64,000 nt of DNA from Flaviflexus equikiangi (lineage in GTDB: Bacteria; Actinomycetota; Actinomycetes; Actinomycetales; Actinomycetaceae). Shown here piece after piece: positions 47,501 through 56,012 of the stretch. Made by a program: the position numbers and the translations under genes. The stretch lies in NCBI RefSeq assembly GCF_014069875.1, contig NZ_CP059676.1, positions 930,001-994,000 on the forward strand. Reading direction: 5' to 3'. The number at the start of each line of letters is the position of its first letter. Positions within the stretch are counted from its first letter, which is position 1. Below the pieces are notes generated by a model. That model was not told where the DNA came from. It worked only from the letters and a program-made list of their open reading frames with translations, and searched no databases.

Positions 47501-48871
47501 ATCCCGCCGGAGTGCGTGCCCAATGTCGACGTCTTCGCCGATACGGACCGGTGTGATGTCGTCACCATTGACGAGCAGCCGATCCTCCAGGTCGACAAGG
47601 CGCTCCCTGAGGCGATGCCGGCTGAGGGCGGCGTGACCTATAGCATCACCGTCCGGAACGGCGCCACCCCAGAGGATGGGACGGTCACGTCCGCGACACT
47701 CGTGCAGGCTATCGACCTGCCGGGCATCGGACTGGAGACAGTTGCCTTCGAGAACGTTTCGCAGGGCGCCGCGGAGGGAGAGACCTGGGCCATCGGAACG
47801 CTGCGAGCCGGAGAGGAGGCAACCGCCACGGTCACGGCCACACTGCAGCCTGATGCGCAACGGATCGTCAACGCAGTGTCGGTGAGCAATCCGGTTCGGC
47901 CGCGCGAGCTGACCGATCCGAGTGATGCGATACCGAACGACGACGTGTACTCGGACACCGACCAAGCCGACGTTGTCGATGTCAGCAGGGATGGCAGACT
48001 CGCTGTCAACAAGGAGCTCGATACCGTCGACGGAGACACCATTCGGTACACGATCGAGGTCGGCAACCTTGGCGGCAAGCCGATATCGGGAGCAGCCGTG
48101 ACCGATATCCCCGGGGATACCCTCTCCGATGTCGTGCTGAGCGATGCGAGTGCGGGCACGGTCGATGGGCTGACCTGGAGCGTGGGGGATCTTCAACCAG
48201 GGCAGGTCGAGACCATCGTCGTGACAGGGAGAATCTCTCCGACAGCCAACCGCGTAGTCAACGAGGTCTTCGCGGAGGCGGATGGATTCCCCCACGGCGG
48301 CACCTTCATCCCCAATCCGACCCTCGAACTGGACACCGATCAGGGGGACATCGTCGATGTCGACGTGCCAATCGCCGACCTTCGTCTCAACAAGACGGTC
48401 ATCGACGTCACCGACCGTCATGCCATCTTCGAGATCGAGGTGTGCAACGTCGGGCTTGCGCCCGCCACGGCCGTGACGGTGACCGATCCAGGAGGGGCGA
48501 ACATCGTGTCCCTGTCATCTGATGACGAGAGGTTCGCCGATGGAGTGTTTGCCATCGGTACGCTCGACCCTGGGGCCTGCGAGATACTGAACGTGGTCGC
48601 AGACATCACGGGTTCCGGTGACAACGTCGCCTTCGTCGATTCTCCCAACGATCCCCTCGAAGACGGTGCAGACCAGCCCAACGACACCATCGAGGATGAC
48701 ATCGATGGGTGGGATATCGTCCGCTTCGAGAAGGCAGACGCCGGCGCGCCTCCCTCCACCGGCAGGCTTCCCTCAACGGGGGCCTCCACCGGGATGCTGG
48801 CGCTTGGCGCGCTGCTGCTCCTCGGCCTAGGATCCGGCGCTGCCCTCGCGGCGCACAGGAGACGACACTAG
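44594..48871 (+). CDS. LPXTG-anchored surface protein with DUF11-type repeats
   Basis: 1425 residues. A signal peptide (1-24, ending PVAQA) is followed by a 700-residue N-terminal region without a recognised domain, then about five repeats of roughly 100-130 residues (about 700-1370) of the DUF11 type, each opening LQVDK/LAVNK/LRLNK and containing WxIGxLxxGE and ATVT. The C-terminus is a canonical sortase signal: LPSTG at 1392-1396 (48767-48781), a hydrophobic helix and AAHRRRH. It should be covalently linked to the wall and form a long stalk. The ATG has AGGAGG five bases upstream. No sortase gene lies in the window. Confidence 0.9.
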   Translation: MKAALAALGAVALLSGGVAPVAQAELMATLAASWDSPPEAVESGMEVAARIDWDANYAHGFIDDVEESSAVFDLTVENGRFLALPDQCADGSEWAPTSIRCVLDTPDDNGIAGHLSVPVRAWGSSGDEVSVTAVDAHRNTAATPKLAITATAGIDVALNASGVNAASYRFDPELLAETTIPIMVSVPHGGEPLTDTVTIDLEFSTTVGPSIVDNYEELEVVAVPASRSIIGVAANGPNFEVPMVETERLDEKTLRVVAQVPDKAVGPAVDAAGNILDTIPVMSFGLELRYPVHSPSLNNQVMSWTARVSGVAASTVSGPLTEQIRTTNDIIQTSLIDEGSVSAKFVNGHAPAEGGILAVPGDDPAQLPRVHREVWNPDLGTGVLSAGASNWLGRGPILPEDQMVGTVDAAHYVGMEPSDYVPGTTHGYCLIFDTERGSTSYNGRYSVTQLTDYRLEYLTGPIPGGFMSPDCGAGTWTTEQPADVTAMRILFDPAEQDEMFTSRPIFGAGYLASADLSEGARAWMAGGHSTDIGSGWNMDGTVVIGPQPILDQVTPLYDSTTTFRDAVEVVPYRTSVGLEASADAVKPGESVTWDVTTMVSSAPFANRGIHAVEHLLILPLGVEYVDASVDATVSRESGRDIVSWISDVTVGEPRTETIETVYRSGTGTLLAQVAVDNTMTERLRTDSDTAEIVALASAGTSLQKSAASDEFALDGSNQWTVTLANRDVWPVRLADTIDILPFDGDDRSTLTSARVTIADVTGAEVWVSTADPATIDPDPLAASNGAVGAPSSVWQVWDGQDDVTAIRWITRDLGPGMTVDYTIDYTVEGATNGDVLVNSAQTRTTGAMTTMINSSAATAIGEPADLQVDKRLMGSDAVLADGEELLFEITARGSRPGVVRDAVVADIPVAGLRDVTFVDATHGTVDATMWRIGDLPEGEIATATVRAIATGGTVENAVVGETCIDCVPVIPPECVPNVDVFADTDRCDVVTIDEQPILQVDKALPEAMPAEGGVTYSITVRNGATPEDGTVTSATLVQAIDLPGIGLETVAFENVSQGAAEGETWAIGTLRAGEEATATVTATLQPDAQRIVNAVSVSNPVRPRELTDPSDAIPNDDVYSDTDQADVVDVSRDGRLAVNKELDTVDGDTIRYTIEVGNLGGKPISGAAVTDIPGDTLSDVVLSDASAGTVDGLTWSVGDLQPGQVETIVVTGRISPTANRVVNEVFAEADGFPHGGTFIPNPTLELDTDQGDIVDVDVPIADLRLNKTVIDVTDRHAIFEIEVCNVGLAPATAVTVTDPGGANIVSLSSDDERFADGVFAIGTLDPGACEILNVVADITGSGDNVAFVDSPNDPLEDGADQPNDTIEDDIDGWDIVRFEKADAGAPPSTGRLPSTGASTGMLALGALLLLGLGSGAALAAHRRRH

Positions 48872-48874
48872 AAA

Positions 48875-48919
48875 CAGGATGGGTTTGTCGGGCTAGACAG
48901 CTCCGGCAAACCCATTCTG
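48875..48919. terminator. Bidirectional hairpin between the surface-protein gene and trmL
   Basis: CAGGATGGGTTTG (48875-48887) and CAAACCCATTCTG (48907-48919) pair over 13 positions with one G-U. The right arm lies inside the last codons of trmL. No T-run. Confidence 0.5.
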
Positions 48920-49360
48920 GCGCCATGCCTCATAGACGGCGATCGATGCGGAGTTCGCCAGGTTGAGGGAGCGGATGTGAGGCTGCATGGGAATGCGAAC
49001 AGCATGTGTGATAGCGGCATGGCCGAGAATATGGTCGGGCAGTCCAGTGGGCTCGGGCCCGAACAGCAGAACATCCCCCGGCTCATAGGCCACATCAGCG
49101 AACGAATGCGTGGAATGTCCGGTAAAGGCAAAGATGCGGCGACCCTCCCCGAGGGTCGAGAGGAGAGCATCAAAATTCGGGTGCACGATCATCGAGGCAA
49201 GATCGTGATAATCCAATCCCGCACGACGCAGATTCGCATCGCTGAAATTGAACCCAAGCGGCTCGACAAGGTGAAGCGTGACCCCGGTACAGGCAGATAG
49301 CCGGATCGCGTTGCCCGTATTAGACGGGATGCAGGGCTCAAAAAAGACGACATCAAACAC
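48893..49360 (-). CDS. trmL: tRNA (cytidine/uridine-34-2'-O)-methyltransferase
   Basis: 155 residues, a minimal SPOUT knot with no extra RNA-binding domain, as in TrmL/YibK. Signatures: EPCIPSNTGNAIRLSACTG, LHLVEPLGF, AGLDYHDLA, LLFGPEPTGLP and IPMQPHIRSLNLANSASIAVYEAWRQ. It methylates the wobble ribose of certain tRNA-Leu species in E. coli. The GTG start at 49360 lies six bases after TAGTCT. The upstream PEBP gene ends 13 bases away on the same strand. Confidence 0.93.
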   Translation of the reverse strand: MFDVVFFEPCIPSNTGNAIRLSACTGVTLHLVEPLGFNFSDANLRRAGLDYHDLASMIVHPNFDALLSTLGEGRRIFAFTGHSTHSFADVAYEPGDVLLFGPEPTGLPDHILGHAAITHAVRIPMQPHIRSLNLANSASIAVYEAWRQNGFAGAV

Positions 49361-49366
49361 GAGGCA

Positions 49367-49372
49367 AGACTA
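49367..49372 (-). promoter_or_regulatory. -10 element of trmL, leaderless type
   Basis: TAGTCT on the minus strand, six bases before the GTG at 49360, in the gap after the PEBP stop. Confidence 0.6.
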
Positions 49373-49373
49373 C

Positions 49374-49904
49374 CTACTGTTGATAGGTCACTTCCAATGT
49401 GGCGCGGGCAAGCGTGTGGAAGAGAGTCATGAACGAGACGGCGGCCGCCGACACTTCTTCGGGATCCAACTCCAGCGTCGGAACGTCGATCGCATGGACG
49501 GCGAAGATGTAGCGATGGGCACGGTCACCAGGGGGAGGGGCCGCACCTTCCCAGCCGTACAGCCCGCCGTCTGTTCGGACATGGGATGCTGCGCCGGGTA
49601 GGAACAGGTCGGACTCGCCCTGGCCACGATCCAAGAACGTGACATTCGAATCAAGATCGACGATCGTCCAATGCCAATAGCCCGAAGGCGTCGGCGCATC
49701 CGGATCGAAACAGTTGAGGACGAAACCTTTCGTAGCCTCGGGGAAACCCCGCCAAGACAGGTGCGGAGACACATTGTCATGGGCTTTCGCGTGCAGTGCT
49801 GGCATCATCTGGCCGGCGACAAGATCATCCGACTCCAGAATAAACGACGGAACGGCGGGCAGAAGCTCGTACGGGTCTGGCGCTGCAGGGCGATCAAGGT
49901 TCAT
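49374..49904 (-). CDS. YbhB/YbcL-type phosphatidylethanolamine-binding-like (PEBP) protein
   Basis: 176 residues. The PEBP fold is shown by NVSPHLSWRGFPEATKGFVLNCFDPDAPTPSGYWHWTIVDL and by GWEGAAPPPGDRAHRYIFAVHAID, which carry the Asp-Pro-Asp and Pro-His ligand-pocket residues. Cytoplasmic, no signal peptide. Biological role in bacteria is unclear. The ATG at 49904 follows TAGGAT by six bases. Divergent from the SOS operon. Confidence 0.88.
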   Translation of the reverse strand: MNLDRPAAPDPYELLPAVPSFILESDDLVAGQMMPALHAKAHDNVSPHLSWRGFPEATKGFVLNCFDPDAPTPSGYWHWTIVDLDSNVTFLDRGQGESDLFLPGAASHVRTDGGLYGWEGAAPPPGDRAHRYIFAVHAIDVPTLELDPEEVSAAAVSFMTLFHTLARATLEVTYQQ

Positions 49905-49910
49905 ACCAGC

Positions 49911-49916
49911 ATCCTA
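49911..49916 (-). promoter_or_regulatory. -10 element of the PEBP gene, leaderless type
   Basis: TAGGAT on the minus strand, six bases before the ATG at 49904. Confidence 0.65.
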
Positions 49917-49953
49917 GACACAAGCGGCCACCAGAAGAATAGCGGGTCGATTT

Positions 49954-49981
49954 TTGTCGAACACGGACCTACACTGAATAT
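49954..49981 (+). promoter_or_regulatory. imuA' operon promoter
   Basis: TTGTCG (49954-49959), 16 bases, GAATAT (49976-49981). The LexA box begins at the last base of the -10, covering the start point. Confidence 0.5.
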
Positions 49982-49996
49982 CGAACAAACGTTCTA
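49981..49996. promoter_or_regulatory. LexA (SOS) box
   Basis: TCGAACAAACGTTCTA matches the actinobacterial LexA operator TCGAAC-N4-GTTCGA at 11 of 12 defined positions. It lies 14 bases before the imuA' GTG and overlaps the promoter, so the operon should be induced by DNA damage. Confidence 0.88.
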
Positions 49997-50010
49997 AGAA
50001 TGGAGGGGTC

Positions 50011-50646
50011 GTGAACCACGCACAGCGGCTCGCACACGCACGCGACGTGCTCCATCGAGCCGAAACGGCAAGCGGACTGAGCAAGACGGAAGACAAGGAA
50101 GGGTGGCAGACCCCAGAGGTTCTCTCCACCGTCCTCCCGGCACTCACGCCCGGAGTGCTCGCTGTCGTCGGCTCATCAACAATCCTCCTCGCACTCGCGG
50201 GACACGCCTCCTCACAGGGCGCCTGGGTCGCCCTCGTGGGACTGCCGCTGATCGGTTGGGGAGCGGCAGTCGACCACGGACTGGACCTGACGCGCACCGC
50301 ACACATCCCTGCACCGGGAGCGCGAGCCGCGGAGGTTCTCACCGCGCTCGCGGATGGCTTTGACATTCTTGTCGTCGGGGATCTTGCCTTGACGGCTCGG
50401 GACCAGAGGGCGCTTGCTCAGAGAGTGCGAACACGGGACACGACTATTCTCGCAGCCGAATGGTCTACCGGAGCGTCCGTTCTCCGCGTCGAATCGGCAG
50501 GATCGAGCGGATACGATGCGGGCGTGGGACATCTCGCCTCAACGCGTTTCACCGTGTCCTCCGGATCCCGTCACGCAACATGTCTGTGGACTGCGCACGG
50601 ACTCACGTCCGCACCTCGCCTCCTGCGGGCGGTGGCTTCATGCTAG
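50011..50646 (+). CDS. imuA': ImuA'-like SOS mutagenesis accessory protein
   Basis: 211 residues from the GTG at 50011 with GGAGG upstream. Similarity is weak by eye: the hydrophobic strand/helix pattern VLPALTPGVLAVVGSSTILLALAGHASSQGAWVALVGLP recalls the RecA-like core of ImuA proteins but no Walker A is intact. The call rests mainly on being first in a LexA-controlled operon directly before imuB and dnaE2. In mycobacteria ImuA' and ImuB link DnaE2 to the beta clamp for mutagenic repair. It overlaps imuB by seven bases. Confidence 0.68.
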   Translation: MNHAQRLAHARDVLHRAETASGLSKTEDKEGWQTPEVLSTVLPALTPGVLAVVGSSTILLALAGHASSQGAWVALVGLPLIGWGAAVDHGLDLTRTAHIPAPGARAAEVLTALADGFDILVVGDLALTARDQRALAQRVRTRDTTILAAEWSTGASVLRVESAGSSGYDAGVGHLASTRFTVSSGSRHATCLWTAHGLTSAPRLLRAVASC

Positions 50647-52256
50647 GCACGCTCAGGGGAGCCCTCTGGGTGCCCGACTGGCCGGTTGCGGCGGCAATAA
50701 CAGCATCTTTAGCCACTCCCGATGCGGCGGTTGCCGTGTGCGACAGCCGGGTGCAGGCTGCTAGTCCCAGTGCGCGGCGTCAAGGCGTTCGGCGTGGGGA
50801 CACCCGCCGTAAGGCACTCTCTCTCGTGCCGGATCTCGTTGTCGTCCCGCGTGATACTGATCGCGACCATCGTGTTTTTGCGACCGTGTTGGATGCGCTC
50901 GATGATTACGTTGCCTCGACGGTGATCCTTCGTCCGGGCCTCGTCACCTTTGCGGCCACGGCGCCCGCACGGCTCGCGGGAGGCCTTGATGCCTTGGCGG
51001 CCGGACTTATCTCCGCCGTAGCCCGACAGGCGGAGGAATCCCAGGTTGGTTATGGGTGTGGGCTCCTCGCGAGTGTGCTCGCCGCTCGCCAGGGACGTCA
51101 CATTCCCGCGGAGGAGACCTCCGTCTTTCTTGCTCCGTTCCCGCTCACGGCAACACTGACGGTTGCCCCGACCGATGGGGTGCGGCGCGAATGGGAGGAG
51201 ACGATCGACGTTCTGTCCTCTCTGGGAATCCGGACGATCGGCGACTTCGTTACCCTCGAACACGCTCAGATAGCGTCCCGTTTCGGACTGGTCGGCACGA
51301 TCCTGTGGCGGCTCTGCCAGGGGGCCGACCATGCGGTTGCGCACACGACCGCACCCGCCGGCGAGATCGCGGTCAGACGGCATATTGATGGGATCGGCAA
51401 CGAAGAACAGGCGGCCTTCCTCGCGAAAGAACTGGCTGATGAGCTGGCGGCCAAGCTTGGGGATCGCATGCAGGTTTGCGGCCAGCTCACCGTTCAAGCA
51501 ACCTTCTCCGATGCCGGGCATCGCAGCCGAACATGGTCAGTCGACGGCGTGAATCGGGCGCGTGACATGACGGACCGGGTGCGGTGGCAGATCTCTGGCT
51601 GGCTCGATCAGCGCCACGAGCATCCGTTGGGTGAACTGACCTATCTTGAGCTTGCCGCCACCGATCTGGCGCCAGCGGGTACTCGACAGGCCACGCTGTG
51701 GGGCGACAGACGTCGTGGAAAGGAGCAGGCTCAGCGCAGTGTTCTTCGTGTCCAGGGTATGCTCGGCGATGCTGCGGTGCAGTCGGTCCGGCTTGTGGGA
51801 GGACGTAGTCCAGATGCTGCTGCAGAGTTAGAGAACTGGCAGGTTGGCGCCGTCAAAGAGGATGTCGATAGGCCCTGGGTGGGTGCCGTTCCCAAACCGT
51901 GGCCGTCGATCGTCTTCCCTTCCCCGCCTCGCGTGACCCTCCGCTGTGACTGTGGCGAATTCCTCTACGTGGACAGCGGCATCCAGCTTGCCTGCGTCGG
52001 ATGTGACGCGCCCCGGCCGGTCTCCCTCTCCTTGGTGAAAGGTGCAGGCCGTCCAGACTCGAGCTATGCGCATGCGTCCTGCTACTACTCGCGGGGTGTG
52101 CGCGTGTGGAATCATGCCGGCCCGTGGAACGTGTCGGGACGATGGTGGGCCCAGGACGCCTATCGTCGCGCCTATCTGCAGCTGGGCGTGGAGGGGCCTG
52201 CGGCCCTCATCTACCGAAGCGGAGCGAACTGGTTCCTTGAGGGGATCTACAGCTGA
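50640..52256 (+). CDS. imuB: ImuB, catalytically inactive Y-family polymerase-like mutasome protein
   Basis: 538 residues from the ATG at 50640, overlapping the imuA' stop. The opening ALWVPDWPVAAA is the ImuB hallmark. Y-family palm/finger and little-finger regions follow (LSSLGIRTIGDFVTLEHAQIASRFG is the helix-hairpin-helix), but the acidic catalytic residues of active Y polymerases are not seen. ImuB is the hub that binds the beta clamp and recruits DnaE2. A C-terminal segment has CDCGEF...CVGCD, a possible zinc site. It is followed by dnaE2 with a TGATG overlap. Confidence 0.88.
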   Translation: MLGTLRGALWVPDWPVAAAITASLATPDAAVAVCDSRVQAASPSARRQGVRRGDTRRKALSLVPDLVVVPRDTDRDHRVFATVLDALDDYVASTVILRPGLVTFAATAPARLAGGLDALAAGLISAVARQAEESQVGYGCGLLASVLAARQGRHIPAEETSVFLAPFPLTATLTVAPTDGVRREWEETIDVLSSLGIRTIGDFVTLEHAQIASRFGLVGTILWRLCQGADHAVAHTTAPAGEIAVRRHIDGIGNEEQAAFLAKELADELAAKLGDRMQVCGQLTVQATFSDAGHRSRTWSVDGVNRARDMTDRVRWQISGWLDQRHEHPLGELTYLELAATDLAPAGTRQATLWGDRRRGKEQAQRSVLRVQGMLGDAAVQSVRLVGGRSPDAAAELENWQVGAVKEDVDRPWVGAVPKPWPSIVFPSPPRVTLRCDCGEFLYVDSGIQLACVGCDAPRPVSLSLVKGAGRPDSSYAHASCYYSRGVRVWNHAGPWNVSGRWWAQDAYRRAYLQLGVEGPAALIYRSGANWFLEGIYS

Positions 52257-55200
52257 TGGGTCACCGCTACGCTGAACTCCACGTCCACTCGGCGTTTTCG
52301 TTCCTCGACGGTGCATCGCTCCCAGAGGATCTTGTCTCTCGTGCGGTCGAGCTTGACCTGTCCGCGCTGGCTCTCACCGATCATGATGGTCTTCCCGGTG
52401 TTGTCCAGCTGGCGACTGCCGCACGTTCGGTAGGCCTGCCGACGGTGATCGGGGCAGAGCTGTCGCTCCCGCTTGATGGACAGGTGTATGCCCCGCGGCG
52501 GGCCGGCGATCGTGACCCGGACGCGAACCATCTCCTTGTTCTCGCCCGCGGCGTCGATGGTTATCGCAGGCTCTCTTCAGCGATCGGCCGCGCTCAGCTT
52601 TCTACCGGGATGAAGGGATGTGCGGACTATAGCTTGGAGAGTCTCGCCGAGGCCGCTGACGGGCAGTGGGCCATTCTCACAGGCTGTCGGAAGGGTCACC
52701 TCCGCCGGGCTCTCGCCTCCGGGGGAGAGGCCGCGGCTCGTAGCGAGCTGGATAGGCTCGGCGCCTTGTTTGGTCGGGAGAACATCGTTGTTGAACTCAC
52801 CGACCTGGGGAGTCCCCTCGATCGTGAACGCAACAGCATTCTCGCGGGCTTGGCTCGCGAGGCGGGTCTGCGTGCGGCCGCGACTGGCCAAGTCCACTAC
52901 GCGACGGCACGGGAACGGCCGCTTGCAGATACGCTCGCTGCGATTCGCAGTCGAACAACTCTTGAGGACCTTGATCCATGGCTCCCTGCGTCCGGGGCAT
53001 TTCTGCGGTCCGATGAGGAGATGAGGGCGATTCATGCCAGACACGAGTACGCGGTGGATGCTGCGGGTGAACTCGGTGCCGAGCTTGCCTTCGACCTCGA
53101 CCTCGTTGCGCCCCGACTGCCGCCTTTCCCGGTGCCCGATGGATACACGGAAGCGACCTGGCTCCGTGAACTGACCTATCGCGGGGCGGAGCGACGCTAC
53201 GGAGTCCGTGGTTCAACGGCTGGCGCATGGGAGCAGATCGACCATGAGCTGTCCACGATCGAGGACCTGGGGTTCCCCGGATATTTCCTCATCGTGCACG
53301 AGATCGTGGACTTCTGTCGAAGCCGCGGTATTTTCTGTCAGGGTCGGGGCTCTGCCGCGAACTCCGCTGTCTGCTATGCCCTCGGCATTACCGCCGTTGA
53401 TGCGATCCGACACCGGATGCTCTTCGAGAGGTTCTTGTCGCCGGGCAGGAGCGGTCCGCCAGACATCGACATCGACATCGAGTCGGGCCGCCGTGAGGAG
53501 GTTATCCAACACGTCTATTCTCGCCACGGTCGAGAGCATGCCGCCCAGGTTGCGAACGTCATCAGCTATCGGCCGAAGATGGCCGTGCGGGAGGCTGGTC
53601 GGGCTCTCGGTTTCGAGCTGGGCCAGGTTGATGCGTGGGCCGCGTCAGTCGAACGATGGGGCTCTCTTACGGGAGAAGAATCGGACATCGATCCCACGGT
53701 CCTCACGATTGCGGAACAGATGCTCCGCCTGCCCCGCCACTTGGGGATCCATTCCGGCGGCATGGTGATGTGTGAGGGGCCCGTGATAGACGTCTGCCCG
53801 GTGGGTTGGGCCACAGCCCCCGGTCGGACTGTCCTCCAGTGGGATAAGGATGATTGCGCGGAGGCGGGGCTGGTGAAGTTCGATCTGCTCGGTCTCGGCA
53901 TGCTGACAGCACTGCGACTCGCCTTCACCGAGATCGCGCGCTACGGGGCGGTGGATGAGAACGGTCAACCCTACGAGCTTCACACGGTCCCCGAGGAAGA
54001 CCCGCTCGTCTACGATCTGCTCTGCGCCGCCGACACGGTCGGTGTCTTTCAGGTCGAATCCCGCGCCCAGATGTCGACGCTGCCGCGTCTGAGGCCGCGC
54101 GTGTTCTACGACATCGTTGTCGAAGTCGCTCTCATCCGGCCAGGCCCGATCCAGGGCAACGCAGTCAACCCCTATATCGCCCGCCGTCGCGGACGCGAAC
54201 CGGTCACCTATCTTCATCCGCTCCTCAAGCCGGCGCTGGAGAAGACGTTAGGTGTCCCGCTGTTCCAGGAGCAGCTCATGCAGATCGCGGTTGATGCGGC
54301 GGGTTTCAGCCCCGCGCAGGCGGATCAGCTGCGCAAGGCCATGGGCTCGAAACGTTCGAAGCAGCGCATGGAGGCCCTCCATGTCCTCCTCGTGGCTGGA
54401 ATGATGGAGCGCGGGATCGACGAGAGCGTTGCGGAACAGATCTATGACAGTCTCAAAGCCTTCGCTGACTTCGGCTTCCCCGAATCGCATTCGTTCTCTT
54501 TCGCCTACCTTGTCTATGCGAGTGCATGGCTGAAGGTCCATCACCCCGAGGCGTTCTATATGGGGCTTCTCGGTGCGCAGCCGATGGGCTTCTATTCTCC
54601 CCAATCACTTGTCGCGGACGCTCGACGCCACGGTGTGCGGACTGCTCGGGCCGATATCAACTATTCCGACGTCGAGGCCAGCCTGGAGCAGAGTGTGGAC
54701 CGCGTCCCGGGGGAAGATGCCCCGCCCCCGCGGGCACCGGTCGCGCACGTCCGGCCGCGCAGCGATCGCGTGCTGCGTCTCGGTCTATCCGCCATTAAAG
54801 GTCTCGGCGAGGGGGCGAGTCGTATCGTTGCCGCACGCCGCGAGCGGCCTTTTGTGTCGATGGCGGATGCTGCTCGACGGTGTCGGCTCAACGAGCGAGA
54901 CCTGAGGATCCTGTCCGAGGCGGGTGCCTTGACGTCCCTCGGGGTGGGACGCCGTCAGGGCATGTGGGCCGCCGGCCCGCTGGGGAGTGAAGAGACGGTG
55001 GACAATGGCTGGATCCAGCCCACGATTCCCGGCACCGAAGTGGGTATCGTTGCTCCCGACCTGCCGGACATGACCCAGGCTGAGGTGATCGTTGCCGACG
55101 TGACGCGCACGGGTGTCTCAAGCACGTATCCCACCGTTTTGGTGAGAGACAGGCTCAGCCAGCGGGGAGTGCTCTCGGTGGCAGACATTCTCACCGCTCC

Positions 55201-55480
55201 GATCGGCACCAGGCTCTCCGTGGGAGGTATCGTCACCCACCGGCAGCGTCCGCACACGGCCCGAGGGACACTCTTCTTGTCGATCGAGGATGAGACGGGA
55301 TTGCTCAACGTTGTCTGTTCGGCGGGGCTGTGGGCGCGTCACCGCGATATTGCGCGACGTTCTCGTGCTCTTATCGTTCGAGGCATGGTCGAACGGGCGG
55401 ATGGGACCGTCAATTTCGTTGCGGATGGTTTCGAACAGCTCCCGCTCTCCCTGCCTGTTTCTTCCCGAGATTTTCGGTGA
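52256..55480 (+). CDS. dnaE2: Error-prone DNA polymerase III alpha-like subunit DnaE2
   Basis: 1074 residues. An N-terminal PHP domain (YAELHVHSAFSFLDGASLPEDL, ALTDHDG) leads to the C-family polymerase core with GRGSAANSAVCYALGIT, the catalytic PDIDIDIE, and the later Asp-containing palm motifs; tandem HhH and OB domains follow. Length and imuB context assign it to the error-prone DnaE2 group, which lacks the tau-binding C-terminal region of DnaE1. It synthesises across lesions after SOS induction. The ATG overlaps the imuB stop. Confidence 0.93.
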   Translation: MGHRYAELHVHSAFSFLDGASLPEDLVSRAVELDLSALALTDHDGLPGVVQLATAARSVGLPTVIGAELSLPLDGQVYAPRRAGDRDPDANHLLVLARGVDGYRRLSSAIGRAQLSTGMKGCADYSLESLAEAADGQWAILTGCRKGHLRRALASGGEAAARSELDRLGALFGRENIVVELTDLGSPLDRERNSILAGLAREAGLRAAATGQVHYATARERPLADTLAAIRSRTTLEDLDPWLPASGAFLRSDEEMRAIHARHEYAVDAAGELGAELAFDLDLVAPRLPPFPVPDGYTEATWLRELTYRGAERRYGVRGSTAGAWEQIDHELSTIEDLGFPGYFLIVHEIVDFCRSRGIFCQGRGSAANSAVCYALGITAVDAIRHRMLFERFLSPGRSGPPDIDIDIESGRREEVIQHVYSRHGREHAAQVANVISYRPKMAVREAGRALGFELGQVDAWAASVERWGSLTGEESDIDPTVLTIAEQMLRLPRHLGIHSGGMVMCEGPVIDVCPVGWATAPGRTVLQWDKDDCAEAGLVKFDLLGLGMLTALRLAFTEIARYGAVDENGQPYELHTVPEEDPLVYDLLCAADTVGVFQVESRAQMSTLPRLRPRVFYDIVVEVALIRPGPIQGNAVNPYIARRRGREPVTYLHPLLKPALEKTLGVPLFQEQLMQIAVDAAGFSPAQADQLRKAMGSKRSKQRMEALHVLLVAGMMERGIDESVAEQIYDSLKAFADFGFPESHSFSFAYLVYASAWLKVHHPEAFYMGLLGAQPMGFYSPQSLVADARRHGVRTARADINYSDVEASLEQSVDRVPGEDAPPPRAPVAHVRPRSDRVLRLGLSAIKGLGEGASRIVAARRERPFVSMADAARRCRLNERDLRILSEAGALTSLGVGRRQGMWAAGPLGSEETVDNGWIQPTIPGTEVGIVAPDLPDMTQAEVIVADVTRTGVSSTYPTVLVRDRLSQRGVLSVADILTAPIGTRLSVGGIVTHRQRPHTARGTLFLSIEDETGLLNVVCSAGLWARHRDIARRSRALIVRGMVERADGTVNFVADGFEQLPLSLPVSSRDFR

Positions 55481-55556
55481 TGTTCGCCCTTGGCATCTCA
55501 TCCAGCGAAAACACGTCGGCAACGATAGAGTTGGTGCGACATGAGGAGGACAAGAC

Positions 55557-56012
55557 ATGGCTAAATTCATCACTCTGATCCGATGGGCCGTTCTATCGGG
55601 ACCTGTCGTCGTGCAGACCGTCCAACGCTACGGGCCGATGATCAAGAAGCTCGTCGACTCGAATCCCGATGCGATCTCGAACTTGACCGGCAAGCTGAAG
55701 TCCTATCAGAACGCGAAGGCGAAGAAGGGTCTCCCGGGTGCGTCGGATCGTCTTGGGGTCCTCCGCGATCAGGTCGCCTACCTCTATGCGTCGGCCAACA
55801 GTCCCGAGATTGCCGAGCAGGCTGTCGCCTGGAAGTCCCAGTTGGCGAAGATCGAGGCGAGCCTGCCCCTGATCGAGGTGATGACTCCGAAAGAGCAGCG
55901 GCGGAAGCTCAAGGCTATCAACGCAAAAATCGACAGCATTTCCAGCGATATCTTGGCGGCCGTTGTCGAGGACGATATCCAAGATGCTGAGGTTCTCGAC
56001 GACGACCGGTGA
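55557..56012 (+). CDS. Hypothetical protein, helical
   Basis: 151 residues, not recognised. ATG at 55557 with GAGGAGG. The first 30 residues include a moderately hydrophobic helix (ITLIRWAVLSGPVVVQTVQRYGP), then Lys-rich helices and a long amphipathic region (EQAVAWKSQLAKIEASLPLIEVMTPKEQRRKLKAINAKIDSISSDIL) likely to form a coiled coil, and an acidic tail. It starts a coupled three-gene set (GTGA overlap at 56009) that ends in UGPase, beginning 76 bases after dnaE2. Confidence 0.7.
   Translation: MAKFITLIRWAVLSGPVVVQTVQRYGPMIKKLVDSNPDAISNLTGKLKSYQNAKAKKGLPGASDRLGVLRDQVAYLYASANSPEIAEQAVAWKSQLAKIEASLPLIEVMTPKEQRRKLKAINAKIDSISSDILAAVVEDDIQDAEVLDDDR

Noticed and set aside
46847-48421. Open frame of 524 codons opposite the surface-protein repeats
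   Set aside because: Composition follows the repeats on the plus strand, and it lacks a ribosome site, signal sequence and homology.
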